A stretch of DNA of 64,000 nt from Candidatus Pantoea edessiphila (GTDB lineage Bacteria > Pseudomonadota > Gammaproteobacteria > Enterobacterales > Enterobacteriaceae). The stretch covers positions 62,001-126,000 of the forward strand of contig NZ_PDKT01000002.1 of assembly GCF_002933315.1 (NCBI RefSeq), given 5' to 3'. The notes beneath the pieces were generated by a model, which worked only from the letters and a program-made list of their open reading frames with translations, ran no database searches and was not told the origin of the DNA. Shown here piece after piece: positions 35,166-46,371 of this stretch. Each line of letters begins with the position of its first letter. Position 1 is the first letter of the stretch. The translations under genes were made by a program, and so were the position numbers.

Positions 35166-36248
35166 ATGTTTGTATTATTAATTAATTATTTAATTAATTT
35201 TTCCTCTTATTTTAAGATATTTTCACATTTAATATTTCGTGCTACCAATAGTTTTTTAACATCTTTATTAATTTCACTATATATAGGACCTTACTTAATA
35301 AGTTGGTTTAAAAAGTTGCAAATAAATCAAATTATACGTCATGATGGACCTAAATCTCATTTACGCAAACATAATACTCCAACGATGGGTGGCGTAATGA
35401 TTATCATTTCAGTATTGATTTCAATATTAATATGGTCACGTTTATCTAATATTTATATATGGTATTCATTAATAATATTTACTGGATTCGGTATTATTGG
35501 TTTTATAGACGATTATCGTAAATTAATATATAAAAATTCAAAGGGTTTGGTAGCCAAATGGAAATATTTATGTATGTCTATTGTTTCAATTATTATTATA
35601 GCAATTTTATATTTTAACGGCAAAAATACTCTTTCTACTCAGTTAGTAGTACCTTTTTTTAAAGACTTTATGCCACAATTAGGATTATTATATGTATTTT
35701 TAGCTTATATTGTTATAGTTGGAACAGGAAATGCAGTTAATTTAACTGATGGTCTAGATGGTTTGGCTATAGTTCCTACTATATTTATAGCTACTGGTCT
35801 TAGTATAGTATCCTGGTTGACTAGTGATATAAAATTGTCTCAATATTTACACTTACCTTATATATCTTATACAAGGGAATTAATAATTTTTTGCTCTTCA
35901 ATTATTGGTGCAGGTATTGGTTTCTTATATTTTAATATCTATCCTGCAAAAATTTTTATGGGTGATGTTGGTTCGTTATCACTTGGTGGAGCATTAGGTA
36001 TTATTGCTGTACTATTACGTCAAGAATTACTGCTGTTTATTATGGGAGGAATATTTGTTATTGAAGCATGTTCAGTTATATTACAAGTAAGTTCATTTAA
36101 ATTATTAGGTCATAGAATTTTTCTTATGGCACCTATTCATCATCATTATGAATTAAAAGGATGGTCTGAACAACGCATTATTTTACTTTTCTGGATTATT
36201 TCTTTTATATTAGTGTCAATAGGCTTGGCTACATTAAAAATGCGTTAA
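35166..36248 (+). CDS. mraY: Phospho-MurNAc-pentapeptide transferase
   Basis: Integral membrane enzyme that transfers phospho-MurNAc-pentapeptide to undecaprenyl phosphate, giving lipid I. It has 360 residues, the same as E. coli, with about ten hydrophobic segments. The motifs [30 protein letters not shown] and APIHHHYE are intact. Confidence 0.97.
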   Translation: MFVLLINYLINFSSYFKIFSHLIFRATNSFLTSLLISLYIGPYLISWFKKLQINQIIRHDGPKSHLRKHNTPTMGGVMIIISVLISILIWSRLSNIYIWYSLIIFTGFGIIGFIDDYRKLIYKNSKGLVAKWKYLCMSIVSIIIIAILYFNGKNTLSTQLVVPFFKDFMPQLGLLYVFLAYIVIVGTGNAVNLTDGLDGLAIVPTIFIATGLSIVSWLTSDIKLSQYLHLPYISYTRELIIFCSSIIGAGIGFLYFNIYPAKIFMGDVGSLSLGGALGIIAVLLRQELLLFIMGGIFVIEACSVILQVSSFKLLGHRIFLMAPIHHHYELKGWSEQRIILLFWIISFILVSIGLATLKMR

Positions 36249-36250
36249 TT

Positions 36251-37579
36251 ATGATTGAATATAAAGATAAAAAAATTGTTATTATTGGTTTGGGTGTAAC
36301 CGGAATATCATGTATTACATTTTTTTTAGAACGAGGTGTATTACCTCGTGTAATGGATACTCGTTTAAATCCTCCTAATATTAGAGATATACCTAAATAT
36401 ATTGAATGCTACTTAGGAGGATTTAATATTAATTGGTTATTACAATCTGACTTAATAGTTGTAAGTCCAGGTGTTAGCTTAGCACACATAGAATTGCAAC
36501 AAGCAATTAATAAAGGAATAGAAATTATTGGTGATATTGAACTCTTTTGTCGTGAATTGAATAGTCCTATTATAGCAATTACTGGTTCAAATGGTAAAAG
36601 TACTGTTACTACTTTAGTTAATGAAATGGCAAAAGCAGCAGGATATCAAGTAGCTATGGGTGGTAATATTGGTTTGCCTGTACTTGATTTATTAGGCATG
36701 CAGAAACAACAATTGTACATTTTAGAAATATCTAGTTTTCAACTAGAACTTACTAATAGCTTACAAGCTAATGTGGCTGCTTTACTAAATATATCAGAAG
36801 ATCATTTAAATCGTTATCCGTTAGGTATAAATCAATATCGTAATACTAAAATGCGCATATATAAAAATGCATCATATTGTGTTATTAATAAGGATGATAA
36901 ATTAGCTATTCCTGTATTTAACAACAAGCAAAGTTATATTAGTTTTGGTATGCATGATGGTGATTATCATTTTATTAATAAAAATGGTAAAATCTATATA
37001 AAAAGTATCTATTATGACCAAATATTTAATACTGCAGAAATGAAAATAATGGGCATACACAATTATATAAATGCACTATCGGCATTAGCTATAGTAGGTG
37101 TATTAGAATTGCCATATATGTCTAGTTTAGCAACATTAGTTTCTTTTACAGGTTTAAAACATCGTTTTCAAGTAATATGTCAACATAATAGTGTTAAGTG
37201 GATTAATGACTCTAAAGCAACAAATATTAAAAGTACTGAAGCTGCATTATGCAGTTTATACTTTAGAGGTACATTATGGTTATTACTTGGTGGTGATAGC
37301 AAAGGTGCTGATTTTTCTTCATTAATAAACTATATTTTACAAAAAAAAATCAAAATTTTCTGTTTTGGTCAAGATGGTGCTAAAATAGCTGCCTTACAGC
37401 CTAAAATATCTACGTATACCGAGACAATGCAACAAGCAGTAAACAAAATTGCTTCTTTAGTTAGACCTAATGATATAGTACTTTTATCTCCGGCATGCTC
37501 TAGTTTAGATCAATTTAATAGTTTTGAACATCGTGGTGATGTTTTTATCAAATTAGTAAAAGATATTATCAAAAATTAA
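36251..37579 (+). CDS. murD: UDP-MurNAc-L-alanine:D-glutamate ligase
   Basis: Adds D-glutamate to the UDP-MurNAc-alanine precursor. It has 442 residues (E. coli 438), with ITGSNGKSTVTTL near residue 113, SFQLE, and the C-terminal SPACSSLDQFNSFEHRGD. It is two bases after mraY. ftsW, next in E. coli, is missing; the following 243 bases are non-coding. Confidence 0.97.
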   Translation: MIEYKDKKIVIIGLGVTGISCITFFLERGVLPRVMDTRLNPPNIRDIPKYIECYLGGFNINWLLQSDLIVVSPGVSLAHIELQQAINKGIEIIGDIELFCRELNSPIIAITGSNGKSTVTTLVNEMAKAAGYQVAMGGNIGLPVLDLLGMQKQQLYILEISSFQLELTNSLQANVAALLNISEDHLNRYPLGINQYRNTKMRIYKNASYCVINKDDKLAIPVFNNKQSYISFGMHDGDYHFINKNGKIYIKSIYYDQIFNTAEMKIMGIHNYINALSALAIVGVLELPYMSSLATLVSFTGLKHRFQVICQHNSVKWINDSKATNIKSTEAALCSLYFRGTLWLLLGGDSKGADFSSLINYILQKKIKIFCFGQDGAKIAALQPKISTYTETMQQAVNKIASLVRPNDIVLLSPACSSLDQFNSFEHRGDVFIKLVKDIIKN

Positions 37580-37822
37580 AATAATATACTTTTAATTTAT
37601 ATTCAGAACTATTACATGACTAAGATTTTAATACTACAATTGTATTAATTGATTTTATATTTTTTATGAATAATTAATTTTAATAAAATTTTCATTATTA
37701 TCCGATTTATTAATGAATAAAAAATAGATCTTGATACATGTCGAATATTCAATGATTAATACATCAGATTTTTTAAAACACTATAGTAGTAAAATCTAAA
37801 TGATCATTTGAGGTAATTACAA

Positions 37823-38881
37823 ATGAACAAGAAGTTACTGATTATGGCAGGAGGTACTGGAGGACATATTTTTCCAGGATTAACTATTGCTCATCATATG
37901 ATAGAAAAAAGTTGGAAAGTATGTTGGTTAGGTACATCTAATAATATGGAAAATAATATAGTACCGCAATACAACATAAAAATGTATTTTATTAACATCA
38001 GTGGTTTACGTGGTAAGGGAATAACAACTCAAATATTAGCACCTATATCTATTTTAAGAGCATTTATCCAGGCAAGAAACATCATGAAGTTATGTAAACC
38101 TGATGTAGTTTTAGGTATGGGGGGTTACGTTTCAGGTCCTGGTGGTTTGGCAGCTTGGACTTGTGGTATTCCTTTATTATTACATGAACAAAATAGTATC
38201 GCTGGTTTAACTAATAAGTGGCTAGCGAAAATTGCCACGAAAGTGTTACAGGGATTTCCAGGTGCTTTTCCTCATTCAGATGTAGTAGGTAATCCCATAC
38301 GTAAAAATATACTTAATATACCTAAACCACAAGAGCGTTTTACAGGTCGCAGTGGCCCAATCAGAATTTTAGTAATAGGTGGTAGTCAAGGTGCTGAAAT
38401 TATAAATAATATAATTCCGAAAATCGCATTTTATCTAGGTAAAAAAATCATTATATGGCATCAAACCGGAAAAGGAAAACATAAAAAAGTATATAATGCC
38501 TATAAAAATTTAGGTCAACATCAACATACTGTCACAGAATTTATTGACGATATTTTTTATGCTTATTCATGGGCAGATGTAATCATTTGTAGAGCAGGTG
38601 CATTAACAGTCAGCGAAATTGCTACTGTAGGATTAGCGGCTATTTTCATACCATTTCAACATAAAGATCGTCAGCAATATTTAAATGCTTTAAATCTGGC
38701 AAAAATAGGAGCCGCTAAAATTTTTGAAATAAAAGAACTCACTGTGGATGCTATAGTAACAACATTAGTTAATTGGGATAGATCAGTATTACTTCAAATG
38801 GCACAGAAAGCTAGACAATTAGCACATTGTAATGCAACTAAACTTATTTTTCAAGAAATAGTTAATATATCTATGCAATAA
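37823..38881 (+). CDS. murG: Lipid II synthase (UDP-GlcNAc transferase MurG)
   Basis: Peripheral membrane glycosyltransferase making lipid II from lipid I. It has 352 residues (E. coli 355), with the glycine loop [11 protein letters not shown] at residues 8-18, [11 protein letters not shown] and [14 protein letters not shown] precedes the ATG. It lies 243 bases after murD, where ftsW would be. Confidence 0.97.
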   Translation: MNKKLLIMAGGTGGHIFPGLTIAHHMIEKSWKVCWLGTSNNMENNIVPQYNIKMYFINISGLRGKGITTQILAPISILRAFIQARNIMKLCKPDVVLGMGGYVSGPGGLAAWTCGIPLLLHEQNSIAGLTNKWLAKIATKVLQGFPGAFPHSDVVGNPIRKNILNIPKPQERFTGRSGPIRILVIGGSQGAEIINNIIPKIAFYLGKKIIIWHQTGKGKHKKVYNAYKNLGQHQHTVTEFIDDIFYAYSWADVIICRAGALTVSEIATVGLAAIFIPFQHKDRQQYLNALNLAKIGAAKIFEIKELTVDAIVTTLVNWDRSVLLQMAQKARQLAHCNATKLIFQEIVNISMQ

Positions 38882-38921
38882 AATTTAATATATTTATTAA
38901 ATAATTTAGAATAGGATATTA

Positions 38922-40430
38922 ATGACAACTAAATCAATGACAATAATGAATAAAAAAAATCTAGCAAAATTTTGTTATATTAAACCAAAAATGTACCATA
39001 TTAACCATATTCACCTTGTAGGAATTGGTGGTTGTGGTATGGGTGGGATTGCGAAAATATTAATTAGTGAAGGCTATTATATTAGTGGGTCTGATATAGA
39101 ACCCAATGCAATTACTAAATATTTATCTCAATTAGGTGCAAAAATTTATTTCAATCATTATGCTGGAAATATTAATTGTACTACTGATGTTGTTGTTTTT
39201 TCTAGTGCTATATCTAGAAACAATCCAGAATTAATATATGCGAAAAAAAAGAATATTCCTATAATAAGTCGCGCTGAAATGCTAGCTGAATTAATGCGTT
39301 TTAGTTATGGCATTGCTATTTCAGGTACTCACGGAAAAACTACAACTACTGCTATGTTATCAAGTATATATATTGAAGGTGGTTTAGATCCAACATTTAT
39401 TAACGGAGGGATACTGAAGATAGAAGATACACAAGCACATTTGGGTGATAATAATTATTTTATTGCTGAAGCAGATGAAAGTGATGCATCATTTTTGCAT
39501 TTAAAACCAATAGTAGCTATCGTCACAAATATTGAATCTGATCATATGGATACTTATCAAGGTAATTTTGAAAATCTTAAACAAACTTTTATTAATTTTC
39601 TACATAAATTACCTTTTTATGGATATATAGTTATGTGTATAGATGATATGGTAATTCATGATTTAATACCTCGTATAGATCGTAAGATTATTACTTATGG
39701 TTTCAGCAAAAAAGCTGATTTTAGGATTGAGAATTATGTACAACATGGTACAAAAAGTTATTTCAGATTAGTGATAAAAAACCAATCTTGCTTAAAAATA
39801 ATTTTAAATGCTCCAGGAAAACATAATGCTCTTAATGCTACAGCTGCTATTGCTGTATCTTATAAAGAAGGAATTGATGAAAAATCAATTATTAATGCAT
39901 TGCAGTATTTTAAGGGTATTAAAAGAAGATTTGATTTTTTGGGCAAATTTTCAACACAACTTATAAATGGTAAAATTGGCGATATTGTATTAATAGATGA
40001 TTACGGTCACCATCCAACAGAAATTAGTGTAACAATTAAATCTGTTCGATCAGGATGGCCAAAAAGAAAATTAATAATGATTTTTCAACCACATAGATAT
40101 ACACGTACTCGTGATATGATATATAGTTTTGCTGATGTATTATCAAAAGTTGATGAATTAATATTGTTAAATGTTTATTCAGCAGGTGAAAAAATCATTC
40201 CTGATGCGGATAGCAACTCTTTATGTAAAGCAATTCGCAATCTAAAAAAAATAGATCCTGTTTTAATTACTGAAAATAATATTATACCAGATATTTTATC
40301 ATCAATGATTTCTGGCTATGATGTAATTTTAACTCAAGGAGCAGGGAATGTTGGTAAAATTGCTATCGAATTAATAAATTCCAAATTACAATTGCAAAAT
40401 ATAAAAGAAAAATTTCATGAAAATAAATAA
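38922..40430 (+). CDS. murC: UDP-N-acetylmuramate:L-alanine ligase
   Basis: Adds L-alanine to UDP-MurNAc, the first peptide step. It has 502 residues from the ATG at 38922, which has AGGA five bases upstream. The E. coli protein (491) lines up with the internal ATG at 38946, so there may be an 8-residue extension. Motifs are VGIGGCGMGG, SGTHGKTTTTAM, AEADESDASF and LIDDYGHHPTE. Its end overlaps ddlB by 14 bases. Confidence 0.96.
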   Translation: MTTKSMTIMNKKNLAKFCYIKPKMYHINHIHLVGIGGCGMGGIAKILISEGYYISGSDIEPNAITKYLSQLGAKIYFNHYAGNINCTTDVVVFSSAISRNNPELIYAKKKNIPIISRAEMLAELMRFSYGIAISGTHGKTTTTAMLSSIYIEGGLDPTFINGGILKIEDTQAHLGDNNYFIAEADESDASFLHLKPIVAIVTNIESDHMDTYQGNFENLKQTFINFLHKLPFYGYIVMCIDDMVIHDLIPRIDRKIITYGFSKKADFRIENYVQHGTKSYFRLVIKNQSCLKIILNAPGKHNALNATAAIAVSYKEGIDEKSIINALQYFKGIKRRFDFLGKFSTQLINGKIGDIVLIDDYGHHPTEISVTIKSVRSGWPKRKLIMIFQPHRYTRTRDMIYSFADVLSKVDELILLNVYSAGEKIIPDADSNSLCKAIRNLKKIDPVLITENNIIPDILSSMISGYDVILTQGAGNVGKIAIELINSKLQLQNIKEKFHENK

Positions 40431-41343
40431 TAAAATAGCAGTGTTAATGGGAGGTACTTCATCAGAAAGAAAAGTTTCACTGATGTCAGGCAATGAAGTA
40501 TTACTTGGTTTACATAAAGAAAAAGTTAATGCCTATGCAATTGATACCAAATATTATTCTATATTAAATCTTAAACAACAAGGATTTGATAAAGTATTTA
40601 TTGCATTGCATGGTCGTGGTGGTGAAGATGGTAAAATACAAGGAGTTTTGGAGTTTTTAAATATATCATATACTGGAAGTAAGATAATGGCTTCATCTAT
40701 TGCTATAGATAAAATAAGAACTAAATTAATATGGCAAGGATACGGATTGAAATCAAGTAATTTCGTATGGTTAACACGTAAGCAAATATCAAAAGGTTTA
40801 GATAAAAAAATAAAATATGATATTTCTATGTTAGGATTACCTCTATTTGTTAAACCAAATCGTGAAGGATCTAGCATAGGTATTAGTAAAGTAAACAATT
40901 TTGACGAATTGCCACGAGCCTTAGATAAGGCGTTATATTATGATAACGATATTATAATTGAACAGTTTTTGAATGGTGAAGAATATACTGTAGGTATTTT
41001 AGGAAATCAATTATTACCTTTAATACAAATAAAAACCAATAATAAATTTTACAATTATAAAGCTAAATATTTATCCAACAGTACTCAATATTGTTTTTCA
41101 AATAATTTAGATCTTAATCAGAAATTAAATTTGAATAAATTGGTGTTATCTGCTTGGCATGCATTAGGATGTGAGGGATGCGGTCGTATAGATGTAATGA
41201 CAGATAATAACGGAGAATTTTATCTTTTAGAAATTAACACTTCTCCAGGTATGAGTAGTCATAGTTTAGTACCATTAGCTGCTAAAGAGGCAGGTATTCC
41301 TTTTTCAAAATTAGTTACTAATATTTTGCAATTAACTAATTAA
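40417..41343 (+). CDS. ddlB: D-alanine:D-alanine ligase B
   Basis: ATP-grasp ligase making the D-Ala-D-Ala used by MurF. It has 308 residues (E. coli 306), with LMGGTSSERKVSLMSG at the N-terminus, KPNREGSSIGISK, and LLEINTSPGMSSHS. It overlaps murC by 14 bases, suggesting coupling. In E. coli ftsQ and ftsA follow; here a 577-base gap does. Confidence 0.97.
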   Translation: MKINNKIAVLMGGTSSERKVSLMSGNEVLLGLHKEKVNAYAIDTKYYSILNLKQQGFDKVFIALHGRGGEDGKIQGVLEFLNISYTGSKIMASSIAIDKIRTKLIWQGYGLKSSNFVWLTRKQISKGLDKKIKYDISMLGLPLFVKPNREGSSIGISKVNNFDELPRALDKALYYDNDIIIEQFLNGEEYTVGILGNQLLPLIQIKTNNKFYNYKAKYLSNSTQYCFSNNLDLNQKLNLNKLVLSAWHALGCEGCGRIDVMTDNNGEFYLLEINTSPGMSSHSLVPLAAKEAGIPFSKLVTNILQLTN

Positions 41344-41920
41344 AATAAAAAATAAAGTAAATAGAATATTGTACTAGTAAATCTATTTTTTATAGAAATT
41401 TTTCAATACTATTTGTAAATAATAATATCAAAATTTAATATAAATTACACTATAATAATATTTATATATTTGTAAATATAATAATTTAATACTAGTGAAA
41501 ATTTTTTATGGATAATATATTTTATTTAATATTACTAATATATGAAATACAATAACTAATATTTTATGTTTATTAGTTTTTTCCCCTATCATTATAGGAA
41601 GTAGAATATAATATTAAATCAACTGTTTATTGTTTTTAATGTAAGTAAAATAAATTTAATGATGACTATGCATTTCTGCATAATATGATGTAACCGATAT
41701 AATATCAATAATCAATTAGCTTTATTTTTACTTATTGATTTATTTATCATACTACTTGTTGAAGTATAACAGTGATTGTCCTGTAATTATGTAAATGGTT
41801 ATATTGAATAGTAATAAAAAAATAAATTATTATTGATACTAAATAATTAGTAATACACTATATTAAAAACTAATAAAGCTGATATGCTATATTAATATCA
41901 AGTATATCTAGGAGCAAGCG
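41344..41920. other. Non-coding gap where ftsQ and ftsA are missing
   Basis: 577 AT-rich bases without a credible reading frame. A short hairpin TATGCA-TTTC-TGCATA lies at 41667-41682. The ftsZ ribosome-binding site AGGAG is at 41910-41914. No fragment resembling FtsQ or FtsA is readable in any frame, so the genes are deleted or eroded beyond recognition. It probably contains the ftsZ promoter. Confidence 0.6.
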
Positions 41921-43069
41921 ATGTTAGAATCTATTGAATTAAATAATGAAGCAGTAATAAAGGTTATAGGTGTTGGTGGAGGAGGCGGTAATGCAGTAGA
42001 ACATATGGTACGTGAACGTATTGAAGGAGTAGAATTTTTTATTGTAAATACTGATGCACAAGCATTACGTAAAACAGCAGTAGGTAAAACTATACAAATT
42101 GGTAATAAAATTACAAAAGGTTTAGGTGCTGGTGCCAATCCAGATGTAGGTCGTAATGCTGCTGAAGAAGATCGAGAATCACTTCGTTCTGCATTAGAAG
42201 GTGCAGATATGATATTTATTACAGCAGGTATGGGTGGAGGTACTGGTACAGGTGCAGCACCTGTAGTAGCAGAATTAGCAAAAGATCTAGGTATTCTAAC
42301 TGTTTCGGTTGTGACTAAACCTTTTAATTTTGAAGGTAAAAAACGTATGGATTTTGCTGCAAAAGGTATAGAAGAACTATCTAAATACGTTGATTCTTTA
42401 ATCACAATACCTAATGATAAATTACTAAAAGTATTAGGTCGAGGTATTTCATTATTAGATGCATTTGGTGCAGCAAATAATGTACTGAAAGGTGCTGTTC
42501 AGGGAATTGCTGAACTTATAACTCGTCCTGGTCTCATTAACGTGGATTTTGCAGATGTGCGTACTGTCATGTCTGAAATGGGATATGCAATGATGGGTTC
42601 TGGAGTTGCTTGTGGTGAAGATCGTGCTGAGGATGCTGCTGAAATAGCTGTTTCTAGTCCATTATTAGAAGATATTGATTTATCTGGCGCTCGTGGAGTT
42701 TTAGTTAATATTACTGCTGGATTTGATTTACGTTTAGATGAATTTGAAACTGTTGGTAATACAATTCGTTCTTTTGCTTCTGATAATGCAACTGTAGTTA
42801 TTGGTACTTCATTGGATGCAGAAATGAACGATGAATTAAGAGTTACTGTTGTTGCTACAGGTATTGGTAACGATAAAAATAAAGATATCAAATTAGTATC
42901 TAATACGTCTTTAAATCAATCAGTTTTAGATTGTCGTTATCATCAGAATGGAATATCAATAATGCAAAAAGAACAAAAATCTACAAAATTATTTAATCAA
43001 ATTCAAAAAGTTAACAAAGAGATTGATTATTTAGATATTCCAGCATTTTTACGCAAACAAGCAGATTAA
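41921..43069 (+). CDS. ftsZ: Cell division GTPase FtsZ
   Basis: Tubulin-like GTPase that forms the division ring. It has 382 residues (E. coli 383). The N-terminal GVGGGGGNAV, the signature GMGGGTGTGAAPV near residue 104 and the T7 loop NVDFADVRTVM are intact. After a short variable linker comes the conserved C-terminal peptide YLDIPAFLRKQAD, the docking site for FtsA, ZipA and ZapD. It is preceded by AGGAG at a 6-base spacing. Confidence 0.98.
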   Translation: MLESIELNNEAVIKVIGVGGGGGNAVEHMVRERIEGVEFFIVNTDAQALRKTAVGKTIQIGNKITKGLGAGANPDVGRNAAEEDRESLRSALEGADMIFITAGMGGGTGTGAAPVVAELAKDLGILTVSVVTKPFNFEGKKRMDFAAKGIEELSKYVDSLITIPNDKLLKVLGRGISLLDAFGAANNVLKGAVQGIAELITRPGLINVDFADVRTVMSEMGYAMMGSGVACGEDRAEDAAEIAVSSPLLEDIDLSGARGVLVNITAGFDLRLDEFETVGNTIRSFASDNATVVIGTSLDAEMNDELRVTVVATGIGNDKNKDIKLVSNTSLNQSVLDCRYHQNGISIMQKEQKSTKLFNQIQKVNKEIDYLDIPAFLRKQAD

Positions 43070-43642
43070 TCATGTATTTAATCATTTATTTATATTAAAT
43101 TAATATTATGATTTTAAAATAAAATAATTTCTTATCTAAAGAGGATAATTTTACATATATACCATTACTTATTGAAAGTATATCATATTTAATGAAGAGT
43201 ATAATTTCTATATACTATAATTCTTAGTTATTTGAGAAGCATATGAAAAATAATTGATAATAAGTTAAGTGTATAAAATATTTATATTAATAGAATTTAT
43301 AAAAAAATTATTTATTCTATTATAGAATTTCAAAATTCTTATTATCTTAATAATAATGTTAAATTTAGATTAACCATTCATGCGATACCGTTGTTTAATT
43401 AATTGTAATTATTGATATTACATAAAATAATGTTAATTTAACATTGTAAATAACAAATATTTACTACATTATATGTAGCAATTGATTGATTTTATCTATT
43501 TATTTTTCTATTGTGCAAAAGTAATTAAATATAAATAACGACATATGTAATGTTTCTATTAAAAATTATTTATCATTATTTTTATTTCGCACATACAGAT
43601 TAATGAATGTTTAGAGATAAAATTGAATTTGAGAATAACTTC
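43070..43642. other. Non-coding gap where lpxC and secM are missing
   Basis: 573 bases between ftsZ and secA. It holds two short perfect palindromes, 43324-43339 (7-base arms, 2-base centre) and 43429-43445 (8-base arms, 1-base centre). There is no lpxC remnant and no frame carrying a SecM-like arrest peptide. The frame of secA extends back to 43607 but that part is unlike SecA. Confidence 0.6.
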
Positions 43643-46264
43643 ATGAATTTAATAGAATTATTTAGCAATTTTTTTATTAGTAGCAATGATCGTGTACTAC
43701 GTCATTTAAGTAAAGTAGTTGAAAGTATTAACAAACTAGAAAATGATTTTTCAAAACTTTCTGATAATGAACTTAAAGATAAAACAAAATTTTTCTATAA
43801 AAGATTAAAAGAAGGGGCAACATTAGAAAGTTTAATTCCAGAAGCATTTGCAACTGTACGTGAAGCTAGTAAACGTGTTTTTGGCATGCGTCATTTCGAT
43901 GTACAACTGATTGGTGGTTTAGTGCTAAATAACTGTTGTATTGCTGAAATGCGTACAGGTGAAGGTAAAACGTTAACTGCAACTTTACCTGCTTATTTAA
44001 ATGCTTTAACAAAAAAAGGAGTGCATATAGTAACTGTTAATGATTATTTAGCTAAACGAGATGCCGATAATAATCGTCCTTTATTTGAATTTTTGGGATT
44101 AAACATAGGTGTTAATTTATCAGGCATGTCGGTCTTGGATAAGCGTTTAGCTTATGCTGCTGACATCACTTATGGTACTAATAATGAATATGGATTTGAT
44201 TATTTGCGTGATAATATGGCTCTTATGCCAGAAGAGCGAGTGCAAAGGAAATTAAATTACGCAATAATAGATGAAGTTGATTCTATTTTAATTGATGAAG
44301 CTCGTACTCCTTTAATTATTTCAGGTCCATCTGAAAATAGTTCAGCTTTATATATTAAAATTAATAAAATCATTCCTTATTTAGTACGTCAAGATCAAGA
44401 AGATTCAGAATTTTTTCAAGGTAAAGGTGATTTTTGGGTTGATGAAAAAATACGTCAAGTACATATATCTGAACGTGGTTTAACAAAAATAGAAAAATTA
44501 TTAGTTGATAAAAATATTATACAAGTTGGAGAATCACTTTATTCTCCTATCAATATAATATTGATGCATCATGTTAATGTTGCTTTAAAACCTAACGTGT
44601 TATTTATCAAAAATGTTGACTATATTTTAAAAAATGGTGAAGTTCTTATTGTTGATGAGCATACTGGTCGTATCATGCAAGGTCGCCGCTGGTCTGATGG
44701 TTTACATCAAGCTATAGAAGCAAAAGAAAATGTTGTAATACAAAACGAAAACCGTACTTTAGCATCAATTACTTTTCAAAATTACTTTCGTATTTACGAT
44801 AAATTAGCTGGAATGACTGGTACGGCGGAAACAGAAGCATTTGAATTTATTTCCATATATAAATTAAATACAGTAGTGATTCCAACTAATCGTCCTATGA
44901 TAAGAAAAGATCTACCAGATCTAATCTATATGACCGAAAAAGAAAAAATAAAAGCTATCATTGAAGACATTCAGGCGTGCATAAAACGTGCGCAACCTGT
45001 TTTAGTAGGTACTATTTCAATTGAGAAATCTGAACTAATATCTAATGAATTAAAACTAGCTGGTATTAAACATAGTGTCCTTAATGCTAAATTTCATTCT
45101 CATGAAGCAGATATTATTGCACAAGCTGGTAAACCTGGAACAGTAACTATTGCTACTAATATGGCTGGCCGTGGTACGGATATTTTACTAGGTGGAAATT
45201 GGCGTACAGAGATAGATAAAATAAAAGAAATTTCTAATAATAAAATTGAAGAAATTAAATCTTCTTGGCAAATACAACATAATGCTGTAATAGCTGCGGG
45301 TGGTTTGCATATCATAGGTACTGAACGTCATGAATCTCGCCGTATAGATAATCAATTGCGTGGTCGTGCTGGTCGTCAAGGAGATGCTGGATCTTCTAGA
45401 TTTTATTTATCAATGGAGGACTCTTTAATGCGTATTTTTGCATCAGAACGAGTTTCTACTATAATGCGGAAACTAGGAATACAACAAGGAGAAGCAATTG
45501 AGCATCCGTGGGTAACAAAAGCTATAGCAAATGCTCAACATAAAGTTGAAAATCGTAATTTTGATATTCGTAAGCAATTACTTGAATATGATGATGTAAC
45601 AAATGAACAAAGGAGTGCTTTTTATAATCAGCGTAATAATATCTTAGAAGTTTCTGATATAAATGAAACTATTAATAATATTCGTAAAGATGTATATAGA
45701 ACAGTAGTTAAGAATTATGTTCTTACACAACCTGAAGATGATTGGGATATTTCTATTTTAGAGAAAAACTTACTTATAGATTTCGATTTAAATATTAATC
45801 TTTCAGAATGGTTTAATAAACAAAAAGAAATAAATATGCAGGAAGATATTTTATTCAATTATATTCACACAAAAGCAACAGAACAATATGAACAAAAAGA
45901 AAAACAAATTGGATCTATTATAATACGAGATACAGAAAAAAAAATTATGTTGCATACATTAGATTCAATGTGGAAAGACCATTTAGCAGCTATGGATTAT
46001 CTACGTCAAGGAATTCATCTTAGAGGATATGCACAAAAAGATCCAAAACAGGAATATAAAAAAGAATCATTCCTAATGTTTACTTCTATGCTAGAAAACA
46101 TAAAATACGAAGTAATTAGTACATTAAGTAAGATGAAAGCAGAACAAGAAGACAAAAATCCTTTACAAGGACGATTTAATATCTTTAATAAAATTGGTAG
46201 AAATGATCCATGTCCTTGTAATTCAGGTAAAAAATATAAACGTTGTCATGGTATTTTAGTCTGA
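43643..46264 (+). CDS. secA: Preprotein translocase ATPase SecA
   Basis: Motor that pushes preproteins through SecYEG. It has 873 residues from the ATG at 43643 (E. coli 901). I chose this start because [17 protein letters not shown] lines up with the E. coli N-terminus, whereas the 12 residues from the upstream ATG at 43607 do not. Walker A is MRTGEGKT and Walker [13 protein letters not shown]. The C-terminal linker is shortened, but the zinc motif [14 protein letters not shown] is kept. mutT, next in E. coli, is absent. Confidence 0.97.
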   Translation: MNLIELFSNFFISSNDRVLRHLSKVVESINKLENDFSKLSDNELKDKTKFFYKRLKEGATLESLIPEAFATVREASKRVFGMRHFDVQLIGGLVLNNCCIAEMRTGEGKTLTATLPAYLNALTKKGVHIVTVNDYLAKRDADNNRPLFEFLGLNIGVNLSGMSVLDKRLAYAADITYGTNNEYGFDYLRDNMALMPEERVQRKLNYAIIDEVDSILIDEARTPLIISGPSENSSALYIKINKIIPYLVRQDQEDSEFFQGKGDFWVDEKIRQVHISERGLTKIEKLLVDKNIIQVGESLYSPINIILMHHVNVALKPNVLFIKNVDYILKNGEVLIVDEHTGRIMQGRRWSDGLHQAIEAKENVVIQNENRTLASITFQNYFRIYDKLAGMTGTAETEAFEFISIYKLNTVVIPTNRPMIRKDLPDLIYMTEKEKIKAIIEDIQACIKRAQPVLVGTISIEKSELISNELKLAGIKHSVLNAKFHSHEADIIAQAGKPGTVTIATNMAGRGTDILLGGNWRTEIDKIKEISNNKIEEIKSSWQIQHNAVIAAGGLHIIGTERHESRRIDNQLRGRAGRQGDAGSSRFYLSMEDSLMRIFASERVSTIMRKLGIQQGEAIEHPWVTKAIANAQHKVENRNFDIRKQLLEYDDVTNEQRSAFYNQRNNILEVSDINETINNIRKDVYRTVVKNYVLTQPEDDWDISILEKNLLIDFDLNINLSEWFNKQKEINMQEDILFNYIHTKATEQYEQKEKQIGSIIIRDTEKKIMLHTLDSMWKDHLAAMDYLRQGIHLRGYAQKDPKQEYKKESFLMFTSMLENIKYEVISTLSKMKAEQEDKNPLQGRFNIFNKIGRNDPCPCNSGKKYKRCHGILV

Positions 46265-46371
46265 ATATAAAGAAATTAATTTGTTGTTTTCATTGGTTTC
46301 TTATTTATAGCATCCTTAATTTTTTACTTAAAGGAAATATACTTGAACTTCTTTTGTCATGTATTTTATAT

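Noticed and set aside
41908-42405. 165-codon open frame on the minus strand inside ftsZ
   Set aside because: It is the antisense shadow of the conserved ftsZ N-terminal half; its composition mirrors the ftsZ codons and it resembles no known protein.
43070-43642. secM arrest peptide upstream of secA
   Set aside because: No frame with a signal peptide and the arrest motif (FSTPVWISQAQGIRAGP type) can be read.
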